A stretch of 64,000 nt of DNA. Origin: Enterovibrio nigricans DSM 22720. Its GTDB lineage: Bacteria; Pseudomonadota; Gammaproteobacteria; Enterobacterales; Vibrionaceae. The notes below the pieces were generated by a model. It ran no database searches. It was not told the DNA's origin and saw only the letters and a program-made list of their open reading frames with translations. The translations under genes and the position numbers were made by a program. Shown here piece by piece: positions 50,160 through 59,058 of the stretch; position 1 is the first letter of the stretch; every line of letters begins with the position of its first letter. The DNA lies in contig NZ_FUXU01000011.1 of NCBI RefSeq assembly GCF_900167155.1, forward strand, positions 1-64,000. Direction: 5' to 3'.

Positions 50160-50933
50160 ATGTCAATCCATCTTGTCATCATTGATGCCATGAACCTCAT
50201 CCGTCGTGTCCATGCCGCACAACCGAATCCCGATGACATCGCGGGAGCTGCACAGGTCTGTTGCCGCGCACTCAATAAAATCATAAAAGAAGCCGAGCCT
50301 ACACACATGGTGGCTGTGTTTGACCACGCAGAGCAAGACAGAGGATGGCGTGCGGAATTAGTGCCTGAATACAAGCAAGGGCGTAAACCGATGCCGGAGG
50401 CTTTACAACAGGGCCTGAACAAGATCCAAGATGCGTTCTGGGATATGGGTATTGATTCCCTGCTGTCGTCCGGTGATGAAGCGGATGACATGATTGCGAC
50501 ACTGGCCTTGAAAGTAGGCAGCCACAACGGACAAGTCACTATCATCTCAACCGACAAAGGATATTGCCAACTTCTGCATCCAACCATTCGGATACGCGAC
50601 TATTTCCAGCAGCGTTGGCTAGACACACCATTTATTGAAAAAGAATTTTCAGTGCTTGCATCACAGTTAACCGACTATTGGGGATTGGTGGGGATCAGCT
50701 CTAGTGGTGTTTCCGGTGTCCCCGGCATTGGTCCAAAAACAGCGTCCACATTGCTGCAACGCTATGGCACATTGGAGCAACTTTTTGCTGCTGAAGATAT
50801 TGAACCTAAGTGGGCAAAAAAGCTGGACGGTAACCAAGCGCTGGCACTGCGCTGCAAACAAGTCGCCACGTTAAAAACCGATATCATCTTAGGGTTTAAT
50901 CTGCAGGATATCCGCTTCAACCCTGCGCAATAG
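50160..50933 (+). CDS. xni: Flap endonuclease Xni (ExoIX)
   Basis: 5'-nuclease domain protein related to the N-terminal domain of DNA polymerase I, 257 residues. Acidic metal ligands are in HLVIIDAMNLIRR, FDHAEQDRGWR, SSGDEADDMIATLA and ISTDKGY; the helix-hairpin-helix is GVSGVPGIGPKTASTLL. E. coli Xni has lost one metal site relative to other flap nucleases; I did not test that here. The start lies nine bases after an intrinsic terminator. Confidence 0.94.
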   Translation: MSIHLVIIDAMNLIRRVHAAQPNPDDIAGAAQVCCRALNKIIKEAEPTHMVAVFDHAEQDRGWRAELVPEYKQGRKPMPEALQQGLNKIQDAFWDMGIDSLLSSGDEADDMIATLALKVGSHNGQVTIISTDKGYCQLLHPTIRIRDYFQQRWLDTPFIEKEFSVLASQLTDYWGLVGISSSGVSGVPGIGPKTASTLLQRYGTLEQLFAAEDIEPKWAKKLDGNQALALRCKQVATLKTDIILGFNLQDIRFNPAQ

Positions 50934-50949
50934 TTGCTAAAGAACCAAA

Positions 50950-50973
50950 AAAGGCAGCCAACTGGCTGCCTTC
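50950..50973 (-). terminator. Terminator after rlmM
   Basis: On the minus strand GGCAGCCA / TGGCTGCC followed by TTTTTT; located between convergent xni and rlmM and best oriented for rlmM. Confidence 0.82.
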
Positions 50974-51014
50974 CAAACCCAAACGTTCTGAAGATTCAGG
51001 TTGTTTGTTCCGTA

Positions 51015-52082
51015 TTACTTAATCACACGAATGTGAACGGTCACTTCTTCGCGGTCATGGTATAGATGCTTTGCTTGCATCTCAAAGCGAACCCCATTCT
51101 CAATCAAGAATTTTTTCAGGTTCTGCAAGTCATCTTTTACCTGCTCGTAACGACGGTTCATTGGCAGTTTAAGGTTGAAAATGGTTTCTTTTGCCCAACC
51201 CGCAATCAGCCACTCACCCATCAATTGCGCCACACGATAGGGTTTTTCAATCATGTCACACACTAGCCACGTTACGTTTTTTCTTGGTGGTTCAAACTTG
51301 AAACCATCAACGGCATGGTGCTTCACCTGGCCCGTTTCCATCAAGCTTTCGGCCATCGCGCCATTATCGACGGAGTGCACGAACATCGAACGCTTCACCA
51401 GCTGATAAGTCCAGCCCCCTGGACATGCACCCAGATCCACCGCCTTCATTCCAGGGGCTATGCGTTCATCCCACTCTTCACGCGGAATAAAGGCATGGAA
51501 CGCCTCTTCCAACTTCAACGTTGACCGGCTCGGTGCATCTGACGGGAATTTTAAGCGATGGATACCCATATAGTGCGGTGAGTTGTTATTGCTCAGTGAA
51601 TACCCCACAAAACAGCATCCTGGCGCCGTGAAACACAGGTGCAGCACAGGTTTTTTCGCGTTTTCTTTTGCCAGCAATACACCACGCTTTCGCAAAGCCT
51701 GACGCAATGGCACGGTAAACTTACGGCAGAATTTCAGCAGTTCTTTCGCTTGCGCGGTATCGGGGGTTTCAACACGTACGTCACCACATTTTGGCAACTC
51801 GCCGCCCAATGCAAGGATTGGTGATATCCGATCGCCTGGATCAAGATCGTTCAGTGTGTCTACGACAGCGATCATCTGGCGCGAAAAAATCAGAGAGGTT
51901 AACGGCAATTTCTGAAGCAGTTTTTCTGCATCGCCTTGCTGGTAACACTCAAACAGCACGTAGCCAGTATTCTTCTCCACGCGAGGAAAACCATACACTT
52001 CGACTTCCGTTGCCTTGTCCTGAATTTCACCCGCACACTCTTTTTCAAAGCCTTGGCGGCAATACAATAAAATCTGGTTCAC
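51015..52082 (-). CDS. rlmM: 23S rRNA 2'-O-ribose C2498 methyltransferase
   Basis: SAM-dependent methyltransferase for C2498 of 23S rRNA, 355 residues. N-terminal THUMP-like region, then a Rossmann-like domain with [13 protein letters not shown] as the SAM motif and VCDMIEKP. The C-terminus holds the lysine of the K-D-K-E set in [14 protein letters not shown]. Neighbours ygdD and gcvA are those of E. coli. Confidence 0.96.
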   Translation of the reverse strand: MNQILLYCRQGFEKECAGEIQDKATEVEVYGFPRVEKNTGYVLFECYQQGDAEKLLQKLPLTSLIFSRQMIAVVDTLNDLDPGDRISPILALGGELPKCGDVRVETPDTAQAKELLKFCRKFTVPLRQALRKRGVLLAKENAKKPVLHLCFTAPGCCFVGYSLSNNNSPHYMGIHRLKFPSDAPSRSTLKLEEAFHAFIPREEWDERIAPGMKAVDLGACPGGWTYQLVKRSMFVHSVDNGAMAESLMETGQVKHHAVDGFKFEPPRKNVTWLVCDMIEKPYRVAQLMGEWLIAGWAKETIFNLKLPMNRRYEQVKDDLQNLKKFLIENGVRFEMQAKHLYHDREEVTVHIRVIK

Positions 52083-52142
52083 ACGAGGCCTTTTCTACCT
52101 GGTAAAAATAACGCGCCATTATCGTCAAGCAGCCCCTCTAAC

Positions 52143-52517
52143 TCAAGCTTTGCGCCACAAAGACCACGCGGCCCCCCCCCAACCGACTAAAAAGCAAGTT
52201 CCACCAAGCGGTGTGATTGGCCATAACCAACGCCAGTCCAACAGCGCCAAACCATAAAGACTGCCACTGAAACAGAGGATACCAGCCCCAATAAAACAGG
52301 ATGCGACAGCAAGACTACGCTTAGGTGCGACGTGATACCAAATACCTAGACCAATAAGTGCCAGCGCGTGCCAGAATTGATACTGAACGCCTTTCTCTAC
52401 AATAGAGAGTTCATACGGTGTTAATTGTGCTTTTAACCCATGAGCTGCAAACGCCCCAAGCGCGACAGCGACACCAGCAACAAGGCATCCTATCGATGCG
52501 ATTTTTCTTCCAATCAT
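52143..52517 (-). CDS. ygdD: DUF423 family inner membrane protein YgdD
   Basis: Membrane protein of 124 residues with four hydrophobic segments; starts MIGRKIASIGCLVAGVAVALGAFAAHGLK region typical of DUF423. Function unknown. ATG 52517 overlaps the end of the hydrolase gene (ATGA); a GTG two codons earlier is possible. A run of nine G on the coding strand (52172-52180) encodes the Trp-Gly-Gly before the C-terminus, so slippage there would change the last dozen residues or extend the protein. Confidence 0.88.
   Translation of the reverse strand: MIGRKIASIGCLVAGVAVALGAFAAHGLKAQLTPYELSIVEKGVQYQFWHALALIGLGIWYHVAPKRSLAVASCFIGAGILCFSGSLYGLALLDWRWLWPITPLGGTCFLVGWGGAAWSLWRKA
52172..52180 (-). repeat. 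G9 homopolymer near the 3' end of ygdD
   Basis: Nine consecutive C on the plus strand, i.e. nine G in the coding strand, the longest homopolymer of G/C I noticed in the window. It lies in the last 13 codons of ygdD. Confidence 0.9.
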
Positions 52518-53134
52518 GCGCACACCTTTTGAATGAAAGCCACGATCTTATCTGCGGCCAATTGGCGGTTTTGTGATTCTGTATGGCCGGAAGCTTTACG
52601 AGGTTTAAAGCTGTGATCACCGTCAGGTATGAAGGTTAACGTCACAAAGTCTGATAACGGATAGGCTTCGAGCTCACTTCGGTTTCCAAAAGTGTCTCGC
52701 TCTCCTTGGAGGATCAGCGCAGGTAATGTCAATGACGCCAAGTGCTCACCTTTGTCTTTTTCCGGTTTCCCTGGAGGGTGGAAAGGAAAACCAAGGCAAC
52801 AGATCCCTTTAATTCGCGCACACTCCGACAGGTGGCTCGCCATTCGGCCTCCCATCGACTTTCCACCAATCACCGTGCTCTCTGATGCGAACTCATCGAT
52901 CACTGCGTTAAAGGCGTCAAGGAGCTTGGGCGCGCGATCGGGTGGTCGTTTTTTCCCATCTTCGGCTCGTTTGACCATATAAGGAAAATTAAAACGAACA
53001 ACACGCACACCTTGCGCCGCGATACGCCTTGCTACATCGTCCATAAAGTCATGGTCCATCCCCGCCCCAGCACCGTGGGCAAAAATAAAAGTAAATGCGG
53101 CCTCGTCTGGACCATCAATTAACACATGATTCAT
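52514..53134 (-). CDS. Alpha/beta hydrolase (KANL3/Tex30-like)
   Basis: Protein of 206 residues with the alpha/beta-hydrolase fold. FAHGAGAGMDHDFM provides the oxyanion region near residue 20, the nucleophile elbow is GKSMGGRMAS (Ser about 84), ILQGERDTFG carries the acid and PDGDHSFKPRK the histidine. ATG 53134 overlaps the gcvA stop (ATGA) and follows AGGAGAG. Substrate unknown. Genes gcvA-hydrolase-ygdD are linked by four-base overlaps, so they are translated as a unit. Confidence 0.87.
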   Translation of the reverse strand: MNHVLIDGPDEAAFTFIFAHGAGAGMDHDFMDDVARRIAAQGVRVVRFNFPYMVKRAEDGKKRPPDRAPKLLDAFNAVIDEFASESTVIGGKSMGGRMASHLSECARIKGICCLGFPFHPPGKPEKDKGEHLASLTLPALILQGERDTFGNRSELEAYPLSDFVTLTFIPDGDHSFKPRKASGHTESQNRQLAADKIVAFIQKVCA

Positions 53135-54036
53135 GCAGAAATACTCTCCTGTTCTGCGGCGGCTTTCGCCAGCACCCACTCCCTAAACGCACTGATCCTT
53201 CCTGAGTCAGCGTCTTTTTGCTGACTGACAAGATAAAACGCATTTTTACTCATTAAAAAATGGTCAAACGGACACACTAAACGCCCAGATTCTAATTCTG
53301 GCTGAGCAAGCACGTTATTACTGAGAGCCACCCCTTGTCCCAATGCTGCCGCTTGAAGCACCATCGCGGAATGACTAAAAATCGGGCCATAGTTTAGATT
53401 AACGCTGCTAATCTGATAAAGCTTGGCGTAGGCTTTCCAATCTTTTCGAGAACGATCGTGCAGCAAAGTGTGATGTTGTAAGTCTTCAAGGGTGTTCAAT
53501 GGCTTGGCGCCTGCAAGCGTCGCGGGACTGCAAACCGGCAATAAAAACTCTGGGTACAGCTCGTCACAGCGCAGTCCTGCCCAATTGCCTCGACCATAGT
53601 AAATAGCCACATCGACATCATCAGTCAACGATCCATCCTCCATATCAACAGCCTTGATTCGGACATCAATTTCAGGGTGCTGCTGATTGAAATCAGCCAA
53701 CCTCGGCACCAACCACTGGATAGCAAAACTTGGCGGTAAACTAATCGTTAACGCACCTTTTGCACCGCGTTCCAACACACGATCTGTCGCATCCGCCAAT
53801 GCAATTAAAATATCCTTAATATCAAGGAAATAACCTTGTCCCTCTTCCGTCAGGAGAAGCGAACGATTCCTTCTGCGAAATAGTTTCAAACCCAGAAATT
53901 CTTCTAAGGCTTTAATTTGATGACTGACCGCAGCTTGCGTGACGAACAGCTCTTCCGCTGCACGCGTGAAGCTCAAGTGGCGCGCGGCTGCTTCGAAGAC
54001 GCGCAAGGCATTTAAAGGTGGTAACCGACGAGCCAT
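53131..54036 (-). CDS. gcvA: Glycine cleavage system transcriptional regulator GcvA
   Basis: LysR-type regulator of 301 residues controlling gcvTHP and gcvB. N-terminal helix-turn-helix LNALRVFEAAARHLSFTRAAEELFVTQAAVSHQIK is the GcvA/AmpR subtype signature; the rest is the ligand-binding fold. The divergent GcvB sRNA gene and downstream ygdD-rlmM confirm the assignment by synteny. Confidence 0.93.
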   Translation of the reverse strand: MARRLPPLNALRVFEAAARHLSFTRAAEELFVTQAAVSHQIKALEEFLGLKLFRRRNRSLLLTEEGQGYFLDIKDILIALADATDRVLERGAKGALTISLPPSFAIQWLVPRLADFNQQHPEIDVRIKAVDMEDGSLTDDVDVAIYYGRGNWAGLRCDELYPEFLLPVCSPATLAGAKPLNTLEDLQHHTLLHDRSRKDWKAYAKLYQISSVNLNYGPIFSHSAMVLQAAALGQGVALSNNVLAQPELESGRLVCPFDHFLMSKNAFYLVSQQKDADSGRISAFREWVLAKAAAEQESISA

Positions 54037-54088
54037 ACCCCTTCCTTAAAGATAAGTTTTTCTAATGTAAAACATTATAAAATGTCCA

Positions 54089-54117
54089 TTGTTCTGGCGC
54101 CAGAGAAAACCTATAGT
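54089..54117 (+). promoter_or_regulatory. gcvB promoter
   Basis: TTGTTC (54089-54094), 17 bases, TATAGT (54112-54117) in the gcvA-csdA gap, pointing away from gcvA. Predicted start near 54124. Confidence 0.6.
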
Positions 54118-54123
54118 TTGCAC

Positions 54124-54301
54124 GCACCACAAAGTCCGCATTTTTCGCGAATCTCTCTTTGTGGTTGCGATGTTGTGTTTGCATATTTTTGGCTAATGCC
54201 AGATCTCGGTAGTGATTGCTACCCTAATACTTGCTGTATTTTGAATCCGATCTATCAAATGATTTGTCGTAGCACTGAGTGAAAACTCGGTGCTTTTTTT
54301 T
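54124..54301 (+). ncRNA. gcvB: GcvB small RNA
   Basis: About 178 bases divergent from gcvA. It contains the G/U-rich R1 seed region (54160-54182, TGTGGTTGCGATGTTGTGTT), which base-pairs with C/A-rich sites of amino-acid and peptide transporter mRNAs, a stem-loop GGTAG / CTACC (54208-54223) and an intrinsic terminator AGCACTGAG / CTCGGTGCT with eight T (54271-54301). This is the order of elements in E. coli GcvB. The 5' end is inferred from the promoter. An open frame of 66 codons over the region is chance. Confidence 0.92.
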
Positions 54302-54425
54302 GTATACGATAAACACATTCTGACACCTTGCGCCCCACAAAACACAGAAATAGACTTTCACTTGAGTTAACGCGTGAGAAAGGTGATCATTCTCTCCCTG
54401 TTCCGGTTTAAGTGATTTTCCCACG

Positions 54426-55649
54426 ATGACAACGCGCCCTTTTCACGTTGAAACGATACGAAAAGCGTTTCCTTCTTTGACCCACAATGCCACTCAGCAG
54501 TCTTTGGTATACCTTGACAGTGCGGCCACATCACAAAAGCCAAAGGTAGTCATTGACGCGATCAGTCAATATTATTCTGGTGCGACAGCTAACGTACATC
54601 GTGGCTCACATTCATTAACAACCGCAGCAACCAACCGTTTCGAAGCGGCCAGAAAAACTGTCGCAGACTTTTTGGGTGCACCGAGCAAAGGCATCGTTTG
54701 GACTCGCGGCGCAACAGAAGCCTTGAACCTCATTGCACAAAGCTACGCGAGGCAGCACTTAAATCAAGGCGATGAAATCCTTGTCAGTGAAATGGAACAC
54801 CACGCCAACATCGTCCCTTGGCAGATTGTGGCACAGCAAACAGGTGCGACGATTGTAAAGTGGCCAATAAATCCTACCTCATGCACCCTCGACCTAGACA
54901 CGTTTGATTCCCTACTCAACGAGAAAACCAAATTGGTTGTTTTGGGACATATCAGCAATGTGACAGGTACGCGCAATCCCATTGAGCCTGTTATTGAAAA
55001 AGCCCACAACATGGGTGCTGTCGTGGTTGTGGATGGCGCACAGGCTGTCGTGCATGAGGCCATCAACGTCACAGATATTGATGCTGACTTTTATGTGTTT
55101 TCTGGTCATAAACTCTTTGCACCATCAGGCATTGGCGCCCTTTTCGGAAAGCCCGCGCTTCTCGACGCGATGCCACCATGGCATGGCGGTGGAAAGATGG
55201 TAGAGAAAGTCTCCTTTCAAGGCACACAATTTGCCCAATCACCTGCAAAGTTTGAAGCAGGAACGCCGAATGTCGCGGGGGCCATTGGTTTAGCAACAGC
55301 CATAAATTGGTACAATTCGATCAATAGAGCGGAAGCAGAGCATCACATCGCTCAACTACAAACCCGACTCGTCAATGGCATTAAGGACATTGATGATTTG
55401 CGTATTATTGGCCTCCAGCCGGGAGCGAGTGTAGTGGCATTCAATGTTGACGGTGTGCATCACTCAGACATCGCGACGCTTCTTGACCAACAAGGTATCG
55501 CCATTCGCTCTGGACATCATTGTGCGCATCCCCTGATGGATGCACTCGGAATTAATGGTTGTGTGCGCGTGTCCATTGCTTTGTATAATACAGAGGAAGA
55601 AATTGATCGTTGTATCGCTGCGATACAAAAAGCCTGCGACTTACTTTAA
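54426..55649 (+). CDS. csdA: Cysteine desulfurase CsdA
   Basis: PLP-dependent SufS-type enzyme of 407 residues releasing sulfur from cysteine as a persulfide. Internal aldimine lysine K229 in SGHKLFAPSG; active-site cysteine C366 in RSGHHCAHPLMD. The order csdA-csdE, with tcdA nearby downstream, is that of the E. coli CSD system; sufBCD is absent here, which separates it from SufS. Confidence 0.92.
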   Translation: MTTRPFHVETIRKAFPSLTHNATQQSLVYLDSAATSQKPKVVIDAISQYYSGATANVHRGSHSLTTAATNRFEAARKTVADFLGAPSKGIVWTRGATEALNLIAQSYARQHLNQGDEILVSEMEHHANIVPWQIVAQQTGATIVKWPINPTSCTLDLDTFDSLLNEKTKLVVLGHISNVTGTRNPIEPVIEKAHNMGAVVVVDGAQAVVHEAINVTDIDADFYVFSGHKLFAPSGIGALFGKPALLDAMPPWHGGGKMVEKVSFQGTQFAQSPAKFEAGTPNVAGAIGLATAINWYNSINRAEAEHHIAQLQTRLVNGIKDIDDLRIIGLQPGASVVAFNVDGVHHSDIATLLDQQGIAIRSGHHCAHPLMDALGINGCVRVSIALYNTEEEIDRCIAAIQKACDLL

Positions 55650-55664
55650 CCACGGCATATAATC

Positions 55665-56087
55665 ATGAACTCATTTCCTGCCCATCCTTTCGGCACCGAT
55701 ATAACCACCGACGTCATCTTGTCACAAATGGCGAACTGTCGTTCTTGGGAAGATAAATACCGCGTCGTCATTCAGCTAGGGAAAAAGCTTCCAGTACTAT
55801 CTGAAGCGCAGAAAATGCATAGCCTGAATGTACCGGGCTGCGAGAGTAAAGTGTGGCTTTCAGTGCAAGAAAAAGAAAATCTGTATTATTTTTCTGCTGA
55901 TTCAGATGCACGAATTGTCAAAGGGTTATTAGCTATCGTTCTCGCAGCGGTAGAAGGTAAGACACGCGAAGATATTCAATCATTTCAGTTTGATGATTAT
56001 TTTAAATCGATGGATCTCATCCATCATTTAAGCGAATCCCGCAGCAATGGCATGTATGCGATCATCGAACAAATCCGCACAATTTAA
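55665..56087 (+). CDS. csdE: Sulfur acceptor protein CsdE
   Basis: SufE-like protein of 140 residues that takes the persulfide from CsdA on C59 (VPGCESKVWL). Other family blocks are WEDKYRVVIQLGKKLP and ADSDARIVKGLLAIVL. Sixteen bases after csdA, so co-transcribed. Confidence 0.94.
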   Translation: MNSFPAHPFGTDITTDVILSQMANCRSWEDKYRVVIQLGKKLPVLSEAQKMHSLNVPGCESKVWLSVQEKENLYYFSADSDARIVKGLLAIVLAAVEGKTREDIQSFQFDDYFKSMDLIHHLSESRSNGMYAIIEQIRTI

Positions 56088-56340
56088 GTACGCTGAAAAC
56101 GATAGTTTATTCTTTTTTTTCACCCTGTTAGCTGACTACGTTACCGTACAAACACCACTATAAAGCTGAGACGTTGGTCAATTATTCTGATATTCGGTTT
56201 GCCAATTTCTCACTTTATTCCTTAACTAGTTGTGAGTGTTTTTTAAACAGAGGTTTTCACTGGAAATACGGTTTTTAAATACCTGACTCTCCCACCTTAA
56301 TAACAAAAAACACAATAAGAACCCAAGAAAAACACAGAAA

Positions 56341-56375
56341 GAACCGAAATTTAACACCATGTTAACTTTCGGTTC
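56341..56375. repeat. Long inverted repeat upstream of pha operon
   Basis: GAACCGAAA-T-TTAAC, spacer ACCAT, GTTAA-C-TTTCGGTTC: 14 of 15 positions pair. It lies in the 543-base gap between csdE and phaB. No T-run follows on the plus strand; on the minus strand TTTCTGTG follows. Could be the csdE terminator or an operator. Confidence 0.55.
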
Positions 56376-56499
56376 GATATTATGGATCCAGATCTTGTTT
56401 CTATAATTCTCCCTCCTTTCGTTTTGCCTTAATCAAAAGATTGTATATCTTTAATCTCGGTGGTCACAAAATCGGCATAATAATAATATATCTTATTCT

Positions 56500-56525
56500 G
56501 AGACTATCTGAGTTTCCATAGTCTC
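56500..56525. promoter_or_regulatory. Inverted repeat near the pha promoter region
   Basis: GAGACTAT (56500-56507) and ATAGTCTC (56518-56525) with a 10-base spacer, flanked by AT-rich sequence about 105-130 bases before phaB. A regulator binding site is a reasonable inference. The rest of the gap (56088-56340) is AT-rich without a gene. Confidence 0.45.
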
Positions 56526-56630
56526 AACCCTTATGCGCTATAAACAAAATATATAGGTGCCTGTATTTTTGGGCTTCCAAATGCAGTTACAGGGGTCATT
56601 TAATGCTTGTTGTTAAGAATGGAGTCATCA

Positions 56631-57371
56631 ATGAAGAAACTCGCGCTCATCACCGGTTCGAAAGGTGGTATCGGCTCGGCGATCACGGAAAAACTGGTAA
56701 GTCAGGGCTATCGCGTGATTGCGACCTACTTCACTGGAAACCTGCAATGTGCTGAGCAATGGTTTGAAGAAAAGCAATTTAATTCAGACCAAGTGCGCTT
56801 ATTCGAATTAGACGTGACTAACACAGAGGAATGTGCAGAGCGTCTACCAAAACTTCTTGAGGAAGAAGGCACCATCGACGTGCTCGTGAACAATGCGGGC
56901 ATTACACGTGATGGGCAATTCAAAAAAATGGCCGCTGAAAACTGGCGTGCTGTTATCGATACCAACCTCAACAGTCTTTTCAATGTCACTCAACCTCTCT
57001 TTGCAGCGATGTGCGAAAAAGGCGGTTGCCGTGTCGTCAATATCTCTTCCGTAAATGGCCTTAAAGGTCAGTTCGGCCAAACCAACTACTCAGCGGCTAA
57101 AGCTGGGATGATTGGTTTTACCAAAGCACTGGCTTTCGAAGGTGCGAGATATGGCGTAACTGCAAACGTCGTAGCCCCTGGCTATACAGCAACCCCGATG
57201 GTAGAAGCGATGCGCGATGAAGTGCTCGACTCTATCAAGGCAGAAATCCCGATGAAGCGCCTAGCTCGTCCGGAAGAAATTGCCGATGCCGTGGCTTACC
57301 TTGCCGGTGAGTCTGGCGCATATATCACTGGGGAAACGCTGTCGGTCAACGGCGGCTTGTACATGAACTAA
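56631..57371 (+). CDS. phaB: Acetoacetyl-CoA reductase
   Basis: NADPH-dependent short-chain dehydrogenase of 246 residues giving (R)-3-hydroxybutyryl-CoA. Cofactor motif TGSKGGIG at 8-15, NNAGITRDGQFKKM characteristic of PhaB, catalytic Y153 and K157 in YSAAK, and C-terminal GGLYMN. ATG 56631 follows GGAG with seven bases; the upstream ATG at 56607 is not used. First gene of the PHB operon. Confidence 0.94.
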   Translation: MKKLALITGSKGGIGSAITEKLVSQGYRVIATYFTGNLQCAEQWFEEKQFNSDQVRLFELDVTNTEECAERLPKLLEEEGTIDVLVNNAGITRDGQFKKMAAENWRAVIDTNLNSLFNVTQPLFAAMCEKGGCRVVNISSVNGLKGQFGQTNYSAAKAGMIGFTKALAFEGARYGVTANVVAPGYTATPMVEAMRDEVLDSIKAEIPMKRLARPEEIADAVAYLAGESGAYITGETLSVNGGLYMN

Positions 57372-57387
57372 GAAGGGACACGTTCAC

Positions 57388-58599
57388 ATGGAAAAAGTGT
57401 ATATCGTCGCAGCCAAGCGTACGGCGCTAGGCGCGTTTACGGGTTCATTGAAAGACACACCTGCCGGTCAACTTGCTGCCGTTGCCATCAAAGGTGCATT
57501 GGAAGCAGGCAATATCGCTCCAGATGCCATCAATGAAGTTATCTTGGGTAACGTAGTGTCAGCAGGACAAGGAATGGGCATTGGTCGCCAAGCAGCTATC
57601 TTTGCTGGATTGCCTGAAACCGTTCCCGCCTATGCCATCAACATGGTTTGTGGCAGTGGCATGAAAGCCGTCATGGATGCGGTATCCCATATTCGCTGTG
57701 GTGACGCAGAAGTCGTGGTTGCTGCTGGCGTTGAAAACATGTCTCAAATCCCTTTTGCTGCATCTGGCGCACTGCGCGGTGGGCAAAAAATGGGTGACAT
57801 AAGCCTCAAAGATCTCCTTATCAATGACGGCCTGACTGATGTGTTCAATGCATATCACATGGGTGTTACTGCTGAAAACGTGGCTGAACTGGTCGGTTTA
57901 AGTCGCGAACAGCAAGATGCATACGCTCAACAAAGCCAACAAAAAGCCGTCGCTGCCATTGAAGCGGGACGTTTCAAAGATGAAATCGTACCCGTTGAAG
58001 TGAAACAACGTCGCCAAACTGTTTCTTTTGATACTGACGAATATCCAAAAGCAGATTGTACGCAAGAAGGTCTCGCAAAGCTCCGTCCTGCTTTCAACCG
58101 TGAAGGTACAGTGACTGCGGGTAATGCTTCAGGCCTAAACGATGGTGCAAGTGCAATTATCGTTGCTTCAGAATCAGCAGTTCAACGCCTCGGTCTCAAG
58201 CCGTTGGCAGAAATCACCAGCTATGCACAAGTTGGGTTAGATCCAAAAATCATGGGCCTTGGCCCAGTGGGTGCAGTAACGGAAGCGCTGAAAAAAGCAG
58301 AGCTTTCGATTTCCGACATGGATCTGTTCGAGCTCAATGAAGCCTTTGCTGCTCAGGCTCTGGGTGTTGTCCACCAATTGGCAGACACACACAAAGTAAC
58401 GCCTGAGACCATTTTGGAAAAGGCAAATGTAAATGGTGGCGCAATCGCATTGGGCCACCCACTCGGCGCATCAGGAAACCGCGTTTTGGTCTCCCTGATC
58501 CACGAACTGGAAAAACGCGAAGGCACCTACGGTGTGGCCTCGCTATGTATCGGTGGCGGCATGGGAACGGCAGTTGTCGTTAAACGTGCAAATAGCTAA
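57388..58599 (+). CDS. phaA: Acetyl-CoA acetyltransferase (beta-ketothiolase)
   Basis: Condenses two acetyl-CoA to acetoacetyl-CoA. The 403-residue thiolase has the nucleophile C88 in [11 protein letters not shown]357 in [10 protein letters not shown] and a second Cys in [11 protein letters not shown] (C387). It follows phaB by 16 bases and supplies its substrate. Confidence 0.95.
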   Translation: MEKVYIVAAKRTALGAFTGSLKDTPAGQLAAVAIKGALEAGNIAPDAINEVILGNVVSAGQGMGIGRQAAIFAGLPETVPAYAINMVCGSGMKAVMDAVSHIRCGDAEVVVAAGVENMSQIPFAASGALRGGQKMGDISLKDLLINDGLTDVFNAYHMGVTAENVAELVGLSREQQDAYAQQSQQKAVAAIEAGRFKDEIVPVEVKQRRQTVSFDTDEYPKADCTQEGLAKLRPAFNREGTVTAGNASGLNDGASAIIVASESAVQRLGLKPLAEITSYAQVGLDPKIMGLGPVGAVTEALKKAELSISDMDLFELNEAFAAQALGVVHQLADTHKVTPETILEKANVNGGAIALGHPLGASGNRVLVSLIHELEKREGTYGVASLCIGGGMGTAVVVKRANS

Positions 58600-58648
58600 C
58601 GAACGTTAAACCCCCTTGGATCTAATTACTACTCTCAGGAGAAACACC

Positions 58649-58996
58649 ATGTACACAGATATGTTTAAAGCGTTCTCAGAGCAAACTGAAAAAACTCTGG
58701 CACCTTATGTGAAATTCAACAAGTTAGTAGCGAAAAACGTTGAGACGCTGACTGAGCTTCAACTGAACGCTGTCAAAACTTACAGCGAAATGGGCCTTGC
58801 TCAACTTAAAGCTGCAAGCGAAGTGACTGACGTAACTTCAATGACGGCATACAGCAGCCAACAACTGGCAGCTCTGACCAAATTGTCTCAACAAATGATG
58901 GATGACAGCACAAAGCTGCAATCTGTTGCGAAAGAGTTCAAAGACGATCTGGAAAAACTGACTACTGATAATCTGAAAGCGGCTACGCCAGCTTAA
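58649..58996 (+). CDS. phaP: Phasin family protein
   Basis: Granule-associated protein of 115 residues, amphipathic helices throughout, with the Phasin_2-type pattern FNKLVAKNVETLTELQLNAVKTYSEMGLAQLKAASEV. It coats PHB granules. ATG 58649 is preceded by AGGAG; the frame starts earlier at 58616 but without a ribosome-binding site. Located between phaA and phaC as in Vibrio cholerae. Confidence 0.9.
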   Translation: MYTDMFKAFSEQTEKTLAPYVKFNKLVAKNVETLTELQLNAVKTYSEMGLAQLKAASEVTDVTSMTAYSSQQLAALTKLSQQMMDDSTKLQSVAKEFKDDLEKLTTDNLKAATPA

Positions 58997-59006
58997 TCAA
59001 GGTTAC

Positions 59007-59030
59007 CCGCCCTCAGTATGCTGAGGGCGG
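59007..59030 (+). promoter_or_regulatory. Hairpin between phaP and phaC
   Basis: Perfect 10-bp stem CCGCCCTCAG / CTGAGGGCGG with loop TATG, followed by TGTTGTTT. A partial terminator or 3' stabiliser that would give more phasin mRNA than synthase mRNA. Confidence 0.7.
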
Positions 59031-59058
59031 TGTTGTTTCCGATCAAGAGGGTTTACAC

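Noticed and set aside
54082-54282. A 66-codon open frame between gcvA and csdA
   Set aside because: The region is the GcvB sRNA with promoter, R1 seed and terminator; the frame has no ribosome-binding site and starts upstream of the RNA.
54426-55649. csdA as sufS
   Set aside because: No sufBCD genes are near; pairing with csdE and proximity to tcdA and gcvA match the CSD system.
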